Assembly (NCBI RefSeq): GCF_001956045.1
Contig: NZ_MRTH01000053.1
Span: 1 to 39,972, forward strand
DNA: 39,972 nt
Reading direction: 5' to 3'
Source: Paenibacillus sp. FSL H7-0331
Lineage (GTDB): Bacteria; Bacillota; Bacilli; Paenibacillales; NBRC-103111
Part shown: positions 33,361 to 39,972 of the stretch, piece by piece
Layout of the letters: the number at the start of each line of letters is the position of its first letter
Position numbering within the stretch: the stretch's first letter is position 1
Notes under the pieces: model-generated
Told to the model about the DNA's origin: nothing
The model's input: only the letters and a program-made list of their open reading frames with translations
The model's database searches: none
Made by a program: the position numbers and the translations under genes

Positions 33361-33969
33361 ATGAAACCCACAGTATTTGTTGTAGGAGACAGCATCTCCG
33401 TGCACTATGGTCCGTTTCTGAAACGAATGACCAGCTCCAGATTTGAATATACAACGAGAGGTTATGTGGAAGAGGCTCTTAAAGATCTGGATGTCCCGGT
33501 TGGAGCCAATTCCGGTGACAGCAGAGCGGTTTTGGATTTTTTTAAAAACGAATATATCAGAAATTCAACCTATGACACGCTTCTGGTAAACTGCGGTCTC
33601 CACGATATTAAGATAAACAATGGTGGTGCTGGTCTACAGATCAACGAGCTTGAGTATGCAGATAACCTGCAAGCTATCGCTGATCTTTCCAGCAAGATGG
33701 CACAACAGGTCTTCTGGATAAGTACGACTCCTGTCGTGGATGCTATTCATAATAACCGAAATGTAGGCTTTAGGCGTTACCGTGAGGATGCCCTTCGTTA
33801 CAACCGAATTGCTGAACATGTAGCAGCGGGAGCCCATGTGCCCATCATTGATCTTTATACCTTTACAGCAAGTTTGGGCGATGACATCTACTGTGATCAT
33901 GTTCATTTCAGGGAAGACATCAGGGCATTGCAGGCTGCATTTATATCAGGCTACCTGTTTAGTACGTAA
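33361..33969 (+). CDS. SGNH/GDSL hydrolase, probable carbohydrate esterase
   Basis: A 202-residue SGNH hydrolase. Block I is FVVGDSISVH with the catalytic Ser near residue 11. Block III is LLVNCGLHDIKIN, with Asn-Cys-Gly-Leu-His-Asp in place of GxND. Block V is CDHVHF, giving the Asp-His pair near 178-181. It has no signal peptide and so appears cytosolic, acting after import. In a sugar-uptake locus it is likely to remove acetyl groups from oligosaccharides, as rhamnogalacturonan acetylesterase-like proteins do. The ATG follows GGAGAGGG. It is part of the operon, 42 bases after the lipoprotein gene. Confidence 0.8.
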   Translation: MKPTVFVVGDSISVHYGPFLKRMTSSRFEYTTRGYVEEALKDLDVPVGANSGDSRAVLDFFKNEYIRNSTYDTLLVNCGLHDIKINNGGAGLQINELEYADNLQAIADLSSKMAQQVFWISTTPVVDAIHNNRNVGFRRYREDALRYNRIAEHVAAGAHVPIIDLYTFTASLGDDIYCDHVHFREDIRALQAAFISGYLFST

Positions 33970-33996
33970 CATGATTTTATAAGGGAGGACGTTACT

Positions 33997-36900
33997 TTGA
34001 GAAAAAAAGAGATATCCTTATTCCTGGTCGTATTGATGCTGTCATCCCTATTTATCGGCTTTCCCCAAATTGGCTATACAGCCATTCCTACTGGAAGCAA
34101 TGTAAGCGCCATCTCGGCAGATGCAGTGTATTCCGAAGCCAGCGCTGAGATCATACAGTATCCTGTACTGCCGGGAGCCAATTCAAGCACTTCCTACACG
34201 ATGAAGGTGAATGGACAAAACGTGTTTGTTGAACAATTCGGGGATGTCAGCTATGCCCGCTTCTCCTATTCGGGTACGGTTCAGGTGGATGTGTATGCCA
34301 ATGAGACTATTGAATCGTTTGGCATTAGTCCGCTCAATTACCAGATTGAAGGTATCAAGGATGGAAGTAAGCTAACCTTCAGCATCTCGGAGCCAAGGAC
34401 TTTAATCATAACGATTAACAATCTCGAGAAGCTGCTCCTCTTTGCTGACGGTCTGGAAGCAGATGCGCCTGTCATCGGTGCTCCTGGCGTCGTCAATCTG
34501 GCAAGCTATCTGCCGGCAGGCCGCGATCCGGATGCGGCGATAACCGAGCTGTTCCAGCAGGCGATTGACGATACTTCTGTACTGGGTAGCGGTGCTGGCG
34601 GGATCTTGTTTGTTCCTGACGGGAAGTACATGACGGCTCAGCTGAGGTTAAAAAGCAATGTGCATCTATATTTGCAAAGCGGAGCATGGATACGGGCTGT
34701 GCCGGAATTTAACAGCACGAATTATCCGCCGCAAAATAACGGCGATTCCTCCTTTATTTTCATAGGCAGCGCCCAGCATGTAAAAATTACGGGAAGAGGC
34801 ATCATTGACGGTAACGGGATGGCCGTTCGCACGCTTAATCCCAATGCGAACATTAAGCTGCTGAGGACGGCCGATGCAACGGATTTGTTGATCCGGGACG
34901 TTTACTTCAGAGATTCCGCCAGATGGTCGATTCATCTGCTGTACGCAAGCGACGTCACATTGAAAAATTTTAAGCTGATCAATGATCTTCGGGGAGGTCC
35001 TGATCCTGTCGACCCCGAATTGCTGCGCCCGACGGTAACCAATACCGATGGAGTGGACATTGACGCCTCGCAGAATGTAACGGTTGAAGGCGGCTTTATT
35101 TACACGGGTGACGACGCGATTTCGCCTAAAGTAAGCAATTATATGAATTTAAAAAGACCTGCTTTCGATATGCATATTAAAAATAATGTATTATGGTCGT
35201 TAAAAGTTGCGATGAGAGTGGGCGATGAAACGCTGGATGATATTTATAACGTTCATTTTGAAAATAATGAGGTCATTCGCGCAGACCGTTTTCTAACTAT
35301 TTGGGCGGGAGATGCAGTCCGTCTTCATGATATTAATGTGATTAATAATCGCGCAGAGTTTATCGGCGGCAATTACAATGAACGGTATTTTCAATTTGTA
35401 ATCCAGAAGAAGCGCACGGCTATAAATCCAGGCTGGATAGATCGTGTTCTTGTCAAGGATTTCACCGGCTTGAACAGGGCTGAGCAGCCTTCCAGCATCG
35501 AAGGTTTTGATGCCTGGCATCTCATTACGAACGTAACCTTCGAGAATGTCAAGATCGCTGGAACAACGGCGGCAAACAAAGCGGATGTGCCGTTGCGGTT
35601 CGTCAACCGCTACTACAACAATGTGTCGTTTCTACCATCAGGGACCGCTTATTCCGGCTCTCCGCTGACGCCGTACCCTTATCCTGATCCTTCGTTGGTT
35701 ACTACTGTGGAAGCGGAAGACATGGAGCTTGTTAATTATACTGTGGAAGACCAGCCCGTAGCATCCGGCGGGAAAGTAATCAAGGTGACCGGAACAGGCA
35801 CGGCGGATAAGCTTTTTGATAAAAATACCGGCATCTATGACGTCATCGTCCATTATTTTGACGAGAACGACGGAAATGCTGCCTACAAGCTGCTGGTCAA
35901 CGGATCACAGGTCGATGCGTGGACAGCGAATCAGGACTTCGGCTCCGCTTCGGTCTCCGATAACTCGCGAACTTCCAGACTGATTTCAGGGGTACATCTG
36001 AAGCCATGGGATGAGGTCAGGATCGAGGGTACCTCCGAGGGATCGGAAGCAGCCCGAATGGATAAAATCGAATTTACATTCAAAGCCGAACCGGACTTGT
36101 CCGCCACTGGCGGAATAGCGGGTACGGTAACAGATGATCAGGGAAGCCCAGTGCAGGGAGCGTTGGTTCAGGCAATGGTTGCCAGGGACGTGTACAGGAC
36201 ATTCACCGATTCCTCAGGTGCTTATCATCTTCAGCATATACCCGCGGGCACCCATACTATTAAGACAGTTAAAAGCGGATATAGCGAGAGGACGGCATCA
36301 GGAGTCCACGTTACTGTGGGATTGACCACTTACAGCGTCAATTTTTCGCTGCCCGTTGTTTCAACGGTTCCTTATTTGGCAGCTGTTCAGGTATCCGGTT
36401 CAATTCCGGCTCTGGCTTCAGGCCAAAGCGGGTACGAATTAAACAAGCTCATCGTCACCGCAACTGACCAATTCGGCCACGCATATCCGGTTACGGGTTT
36501 GCCACAGTCATGGAAGATCCAATCAGGAGGTGTATATGCAGCTGTTTACGGAAGTGTATTGCAGCCTCTGGGCGCGGGAACGGGTACAGTCACATCCACG
36601 ATAAACGGTGTGCAAAGCAATACGGTTAGTTTCGCTGTCTATCCATGGGAGGGAGGCTCTCCACGGATATTGCAGGTGGATCGAAGAGGACTAACAGCCG
36701 GCGCTTATTTATCAATTGCTGCTGCTGTAAACAGCTCACCGGCGCTTAAACCGGGGGATCGTATTAGTTTGGTACCAGGCAGTGGCCCGTACCGTGAGAC
36801 TGTTTCCATTCATGCATCCGGCACTCCCGGGCACCCGATTATTTTCGAGGGCAATGGTGAATTGATCACCGGCTTTAACACCTTCCAGTTTACTCAGGAG

Positions 36901-37854
36901 GCGGGCGGTCAATGGACGTATACCTTGCCAAGTCCTATTGAGAACACAACCACGGGCGGGAGCTCCAATACGTTCAGGCATCTGGTGGCCTACAATGGTC
37001 AACGTCTGATGCTCGACCAACCGTCGGGCCAAAATGCAGGTAAGTTTACAAGCGATTATGCTGCATTGTCTCCGGATGGGAAGAAGCTGATCTTGAACAT
37101 GAGTAAGGCTTCACCAACGGCGGGATGGGAAATTGCTTCCCGGCAAAATGGTGTAAACGTGTCCAATCCGTATGCTTATCAAACTTATCGCAATCTGCGC
37201 GTTTCGGGAGCGCAGAATGACGGTTTTAACGTCCATGGAACCGGGGGCGGACTGGTATTCGAGAACATCGAAGCCTTCCATAATTTTGACGAAGGTTATT
37301 CCTCTCACGACAGTACACAATCTTCAATTGACGGCGGTATTTTCTGGGGGAACGATAACGGAATTTATAACCAAACCAATACAGCTCTTCATTTTACTGC
37401 AAACAACGTCCAGGTTCACAGCAATATTGGAGCGGGATTGACGGCACAAGCGGGAAATAATTTCTTGAACAATGTCCGTTCATGGGACAATGGAATCAGC
37501 AATTTGCGGCTGGGCGGGTCTGTTGCGACTGTCAATGTTGTGACCTACGAGAGTCGTTGGAATCAACGGCCGTGGGTAGGATTTCAAGAATTACAGAACT
37601 ATAGCCTGGGTGTTCAACTGCAGCCATATTCCTACTCAGTGCGTACGCCCATTACCTATACAGGCATGGCTCCAACCGTATTTCCTGCCAGCCAACTGCC
37701 TCCTATGAAGGTGCCGTTCGATGACTGGCGGTATATCTATTTCACAGCTGCCCAATTGGCTGATCCGGGAATAAGCGGGCCAACGGCTGATCCCGACAAT
37801 GATGGTCTCACCAATCTTACGGAATATGAAACAGGTCAAGACCCGAACCATTAA
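33997..37854 (+). CDS. Secreted multidomain beta-helix protein, GH28-related (1285 aa)
   Basis: A TTG start after GGGAGG opens a signal peptide (residues 1-30). Order of parts: an N-terminal beta domain; a right-handed beta-helix (about 160-560) of polygalacturonase type with GRGIIDGNGMAV, NTDGVDIDAS (about 348) and TGDDAIS (about 370); a CBM35/CBM6-like module (about 570-695); a carboxypeptidase-regulatory-like module (GGIAGTVTDDQGSPVQGALV, 705-785); an Ig-like module; a second beta-helix (about 890-1215); and a Ca-binding DPDNDGLTN end. In GH28 enzymes the GHG motif supplies a His. Here the aligned place reads MRVGDE, so the activity may differ. Polymer could be pectin-like. It ends the operon before a strong terminator. 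Confidence 0.8.
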   Translation: MRKKEISLFLVVLMLSSLFIGFPQIGYTAIPTGSNVSAISADAVYSEASAEIIQYPVLPGANSSTSYTMKVNGQNVFVEQFGDVSYARFSYSGTVQVDVYANETIESFGISPLNYQIEGIKDGSKLTFSISEPRTLIITINNLEKLLLFADGLEADAPVIGAPGVVNLASYLPAGRDPDAAITELFQQAIDDTSVLGSGAGGILFVPDGKYMTAQLRLKSNVHLYLQSGAWIRAVPEFNSTNYPPQNNGDSSFIFIGSAQHVKITGRGIIDGNGMAVRTLNPNANIKLLRTADATDLLIRDVYFRDSARWSIHLLYASDVTLKNFKLINDLRGGPDPVDPELLRPTVTNTDGVDIDASQNVTVEGGFIYTGDDAISPKVSNYMNLKRPAFDMHIKNNVLWSLKVAMRVGDETLDDIYNVHFENNEVIRADRFLTIWAGDAVRLHDINVINNRAEFIGGNYNERYFQFVIQKKRTAINPGWIDRVLVKDFTGLNRAEQPSSIEGFDAWHLITNVTFENVKIAGTTAANKADVPLRFVNRYYNNVSFLPSGTAYSGSPLTPYPYPDPSLVTTVEAEDMELVNYTVEDQPVASGGKVIKVTGTGTADKLFDKNTGIYDVIVHYFDENDGNAAYKLLVNGSQVDAWTANQDFGSASVSDNSRTSRLISGVHLKPWDEVRIEGTSEGSEAARMDKIEFTFKAEPDLSATGGIAGTVTDDQGSPVQGALVQAMVARDVYRTFTDSSGAYHLQHIPAGTHTIKTVKSGYSERTASGVHVTVGLTTYSVNFSLPVVSTVPYLAAVQVSGSIPALASGQSGYELNKLIVTATDQFGHAYPVTGLPQSWKIQSGGVYAAVYGSVLQPLGAGTGTVTSTINGVQSNTVSFAVYPWEGGSPRILQVDRRGLTAGAYLSIAAAVNSSPALKPGDRISLVPGSGPYRETVSIHASGTPGHPIIFEGNGELITGFNTFQFTQEAGGQWTYTLPSPIENTTTGGSSNTFRHLVAYNGQRLMLDQPSGQNAGKFTSDYAALSPDGKKLILNMSKASPTAGWEIASRQNGVNVSNPYAYQTYRNLRVSGAQNDGFNVHGTGGGLVFENIEAFHNFDEGYSSHDSTQSSIDGGIFWGNDNGIYNQTNTALHFTANNVQVHSNIGAGLTAQAGNNFLNNVRSWDNGISNLRLGGSVATVNVVTYESRWNQRPWVGFQELQNYSLGVQLQPYSYSVRTPITYTGMAPTVFPASQLPPMKVPFDDWRYIYFTAAQLADPGISGPTADPDNDGLTNLTEYETGQDPNH

Positions 37855-37866
37855 CAGAGTAAACGT

Positions 37867-37897
37867 AAAAAGCATCTGATCCGCTCAGGTGCTTTTT
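37867..37897 (+). terminator. Strong intrinsic terminator
   Basis: Arms AAAAAGCATCTGA and TCAGGTGCTTTTT (one G-U pair) with a T run, immediately after the large beta-helix gene. It closes the ABC/hydrolase operon. Confidence 0.85.
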
Positions 37898-38103
37898 GCA
37901 GTTGCACGTTCAAATTATTTATTTATCTGAAAAGACCCAGGAAAGAGTTCACCACGTATATTGCTATATTGCAAATGGAAACACATAGTAGAGGGTGATG
38001 TAGCCACGACTTAATAAAATGGGATGATAAAAACATTGACGAAAAATAGGAAAGATGAATGAGTTTTGGAGGAAAAAAGGAGCTGTAAAATTATATAAGA
38101 CTA
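37898..38103. other. Non-coding gap
   Basis: No gene is supported. An ATG at about 38055 with a GGAGG inside it gives only 23 residues and overlaps the repeat that follows, so it is not called. Confidence 0.4.
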
Positions 38104-38196
38104 CGTTCATTAACGGATTACGATAACTCAATGAACACTAAGAAACGGCGCCGACATGATAGCTGCCGTTTCTCACCTAACGGGCAGTTTTGCGAC
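38104..38196 (+). repeat. Intergenic structured repeat, copy B
   Basis: The partner of the copy at 203-287. GAACACTAAGAAACGG leads into a hairpin with arms AGAAACGG (38141-38148) and CCGTTTCT (38166-38173), followed by CACCTAACGGGCAG. A probable terminator hairpin (CGCGG..CCT / AGG..CCGCG then TCTTTT) lies downstream at 38242-38266, so the whole could be a short transcript. It stands between two unrelated operons. Confidence 0.55.
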
Positions 38197-38241
38197 AAAA
38201 CACAGTATGTACAACATAAAGCAAACACTAGCCCTCAACAG

Positions 38242-38266
38242 CGCGGTCCTCTTAGGCCGCGTCTTT
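38242..38266 (+). terminator. Hairpin, probable terminator
   Basis: CGCGG and CCT on the left pair with AGG and CCGCG on the right, with one bulged base and a 3-base loop, followed by TCTTTT. It lies between the repeat and the DUF2239 promoter. Confidence 0.55.
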
Positions 38267-38305
38267 TGCATTTATTTCCTCCATAACGAACGACAAAATA
38301 AATTA

Positions 38306-38347
38306 TACCCGGGTAATATTGATTTTTTATTTTTACCCGGGTATAAT
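38306..38347 (+). promoter_or_regulatory. Promoter with two identical operator palindromes
   Basis: TTGATT (38319-38324) and TATAAT (38342-38347) are exactly 17 bases apart. Two copies of the perfect palindrome TACCCGGGTA lie at 38306-38315, just upstream of the -35, and 38334-38343, overlapping the end of the spacer and the -10. The centres are 28 bases apart. This placement strongly suggests a dimeric repressor, probably of the TetR or MarR type, whose gene is not in the window. Confidence 0.7.
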
Positions 38348-38375
38348 TGGAGAGGCAATCAGAGAGGAGGTCAGC

Positions 38376-38987
38376 ATGAGTAATACCCTAACGCACTTTT
38401 ACTGCACGGCATTTTTGGGTGTGGGAGTCGTCGCCAGTGGATCGTTACAGCACGTTGTTACTACAGTGAAGGATGCTCTAGATGACAGAGACCTCACACA
38501 GCTGCTTATATTTGACGATTCCACAGGGAAGCCAATAGATGTTGATTTTCGTGGGAAGACAGATGATGTGCTCAAACGATTAGGAGAACAGTTTGGTGAC
38601 CTACCCGGTACGGAAGTGAATCACCAGCCTATACGGCGGGTCGGTCGACCCAAGCTGGGGGTTGTATCCGGTGAGGTTACGTTATTGCCACGGCATTGGG
38701 AATGGCTCAAGAGTCAACCTGGAGGGGCGTCGGTAACATTACGAAAACTCATTGATGAGGCTCGCCGTGCTGGAGAAAAACAGAGCAATATCCGAGAGTC
38801 ACAAGAAGCAACATATAACTTCATGACAGCTATGGCCGGGAACTTCCATCAATACGAAGAAGCTCTGCGGGCACTGTATGCTGGTGATTTGGATCGTTTT
38901 TACCACTTCATCGATGACTGGGCACCTGATATCAGAAACCATGTCAAAAAATTAGCCGCTAATGCATTCCCTGAAGGAAACTTATAA
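38376..38987 (+). CDS. DUF2239 family protein (203 aa)
   Basis: The sequence fits DUF2239: a LLIFDDSTGKPIDVDFRG segment, then VGRPKLGVVSGEVTLLPRHW and SQPGGASVTLRKLIDEARR, which are the family signatures. The start is ATG 38376, five bases after GAGGAGG; upstream in-frame ATG codons have no ribosome site. There is no membrane segment. No biochemical function is known. It is the first gene of a probable three-gene operon with DUF1330 and alpha/beta hydrolase proteins under a repressor-type promoter. Confidence 0.88.
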   Translation: MSNTLTHFYCTAFLGVGVVASGSLQHVVTTVKDALDDRDLTQLLIFDDSTGKPIDVDFRGKTDDVLKRLGEQFGDLPGTEVNHQPIRRVGRPKLGVVSGEVTLLPRHWEWLKSQPGGASVTLRKLIDEARRAGEKQSNIRESQEATYNFMTAMAGNFHQYEEALRALYAGDLDRFYHFIDDWAPDIRNHVKKLAANAFPEGNL

Positions 38988-39042
38988 ATGAGAGCATGCG
39001 GAGGCGTAAAAAATTAAAAAAGGAACTACGAAAGGAGCCGCT

Positions 39043-39483
39043 ATGACAGAGTTTGAATCTATTCGTTACATCGAACCATCGCAGCGCGCTGGCATGAGGT
39101 TTATGCAACGAGGCATTGAGGGCAGCATCGTCATGTTGAACCTGCTGCGTTTTCGTGATGTTGCCGATTACACAGCCAATCCTAAACTAACACCGGAGGC
39201 CCCAATCAGCGGTGCCGAAGCTTTCAACCGCTACATTGAGCACACACTCCCATTTCTCCGTGAAAGCGGAGGTGAAGTGCTGTTTCTTGGCGATGGCGGA
39301 GAGTTTCTTATCGGACCCGAAGACGAAAGATGGGATCTTGTTATGCTGATCCGCCAGAGCAGCGCGCAGTCGTTTCTTGCTTATTCAAGTCATCAAGACT
39401 ACCTGGCCGGTATCGGGCATCGGACTGCAGCGATCGAAGATTCACGCCTTCTGCCTATGACAGAATTTCCGATATCGAATTAA
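39043..39483 (+). CDS. DUF1330-family protein (146 aa)
   Basis: A small ferredoxin-like alpha/beta-barrel protein. VMLNLLRFRDVADYTANP, the GAEAFNRYIEHTLPFL segment, EVLFLGDGGEFLIGPEDERW and FLAYSSHQDYLAGIGHRTA fit the DUF1330 group, related to stress-responsive dimeric barrel proteins. The AAAGGAG site precedes the ATG by six bases. It follows DUF2239 after about 55 bases and precedes the hydrolase after 12, so all three are probably co-transcribed. Confidence 0.8.
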   Translation: MTEFESIRYIEPSQRAGMRFMQRGIEGSIVMLNLLRFRDVADYTANPKLTPEAPISGAEAFNRYIEHTLPFLRESGGEVLFLGDGGEFLIGPEDERWDLVMLIRQSSAQSFLAYSSHQDYLAGIGHRTAAIEDSRLLPMTEFPISN

Positions 39484-39495
39484 TTGGAGGAGAAG

Positions 39496-39972
39496 ATGAT
39501 CATGAACATCCTGAAAGTAAACGGCATCGATTTGGCCTATGACAGTTTCGGTAACGAAAATGACGAGGCTATTATCCTAATCGCCGGGCTTGGAACCCAG
39601 ATGATCCGATGGACGGTTTCGTTTTGTCGGATATTAGCAGCGCGGGGCTTTCGCGTGATTCGCTTTGACAATCGCGACGTAGGTTGCTCGACGCACTTTA
39701 GTCATTATCAGACGCTGGATTTTGACGCACTGGCGACTGCTCTCATGTCGGGACAGCGACCGGACATCCCTTACACTCTCGATGACATGTCCAACGACGT
39801 TATCGGACTGCTCGACGCCCTTTCAATTGACCGGGCACATTTCGTTGGCAGGTCGATGGGCGGAATGATCGCCCAGATTGCAGCCAGTGAGTACCCTGAA
39901 CGGGTTTTATCACTCACTTCCATTATGTCCAGTTCCGGTAATCCCGCCCTTCCGCAATCTTCCCCGGAAGTC
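39496..39972 (+). CDS. Alpha/beta hydrolase, N-terminal part (runs off the window)
   Basis: An ATG at 39496 (or 39502) after GGAGG opens 159 codons to the window edge. ILIAGLGTQMIRW provides the oxyanion strand, RFDNRDVGCST is the loop after strand 4, and FVGRSMGGMIAQIAA holds the nucleophile elbow with Ser near residue 126 (Gly-Arg-Ser-Met-Gly). This is a standard alpha/beta hydrolase of the 250-300 residue kind. The Asp and His of the triad lie beyond the window. It is the third gene of the DUF2239 operon. Confidence 0.85.
   Translation, partial: MIMNILKVNGIDLAYDSFGNENDEAIILIAGLGTQMIRWTVSFCRILAARGFRVIRFDNRDVGCSTHFSHYQTLDFDALATALMSGQRPDIPYTLDDMSNDVIGLLDALSIDRAHFVGRSMGGMIAQIAASEYPERVLSLTSIMSSSGNPALPQSSPEV

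Noticed and set aside
38055..38126. Possible 23-residue peptide before the repeat
   Set aside because: It has no spaced ribosome site of its own and runs into the non-coding repeat.

Overview
The window looks like a chromosomal segment of a Paenibacillus-type bacterium (Bacillales, moderate GC). The reasons are strong AGGAGG-type ribosome binding sites, frequent GTG/TTG starts, a YesN-like AraC regulator with a transmembrane sensor beside an LplB/YtcP/LplA-type sugar ABC transporter, a BlaI/M56 regulatory pair, and many IS110-family remnants. The assignment comes from gene content only.

Layout. 1-845: start of a HIT-family gene (cut by the window edge) and a 2'-5' RNA ligase-like gene, separated by a structured intergenic repeat. 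976-4470: IS110 remnants around an ECF sigma/anti-sigma pair, including two diverged copies of a structured non-coding leader that look like IS110 bridge-RNA regions. 4511-9751: ordinary single genes (AraC, HAD, LysR, DinB, SnoaL-like) interrupted by an IS4-family element with intact inverted repeats but a frameshifted transposase. 9857-13959: a start-less gene fragment, then a tight four-gene operon: BlaI-type repressor, M56 metalloprotease without a penicillin-binding domain, a DUF6033-like protein and a FlxA-like coiled-coil protein. 13965-16344: a ferritin-like protein with two ExxH motifs, divergent from an AraC regulator. 16356-27320: a decayed accessory stretch. It mixes intact genes (aldo/keto reductase, DoxX, RibD-type reductase, MerR and SDR) with remnants of stalk-domain, MFS, IS110, clostridial-type murD, glycoside hydrolase, GNAT and SLH-like genes. 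It also holds a frameshifted secreted protein with bacteriocin-like architecture, convergent with a small two-helix membrane protein.

27376-37854 is the best preserved functional unit: a membrane AraC/YesN-type sensor-regulator, two CUT1 permeases, a lipoprotein binding protein, an SGNH esterase and a 1285-residue multidomain beta-helix (GH28-related) secreted protein, closed by a strong terminator. It reads as uptake and degradation of a pectin-like or other acetylated plant polysaccharide. The regulator would sense the ligand outside the cell, the beta-helix enzyme and esterase would process the polymer, and the ABC importer would need an ATPase encoded elsewhere.

38101-39972: another copy of the intergenic repeat, then a DUF2239, DUF1330 and alpha/beta hydrolase operon. 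Its promoter carries two identical palindromes placed like repressor operators.

Most worth a second look: the paired IS110 leaders with compensatory base changes, the bacteriocin-like gene with its small membrane neighbour, the BlaI/M56 operon with two uncharacterised downstream proteins, and the dispersed intergenic repeat.
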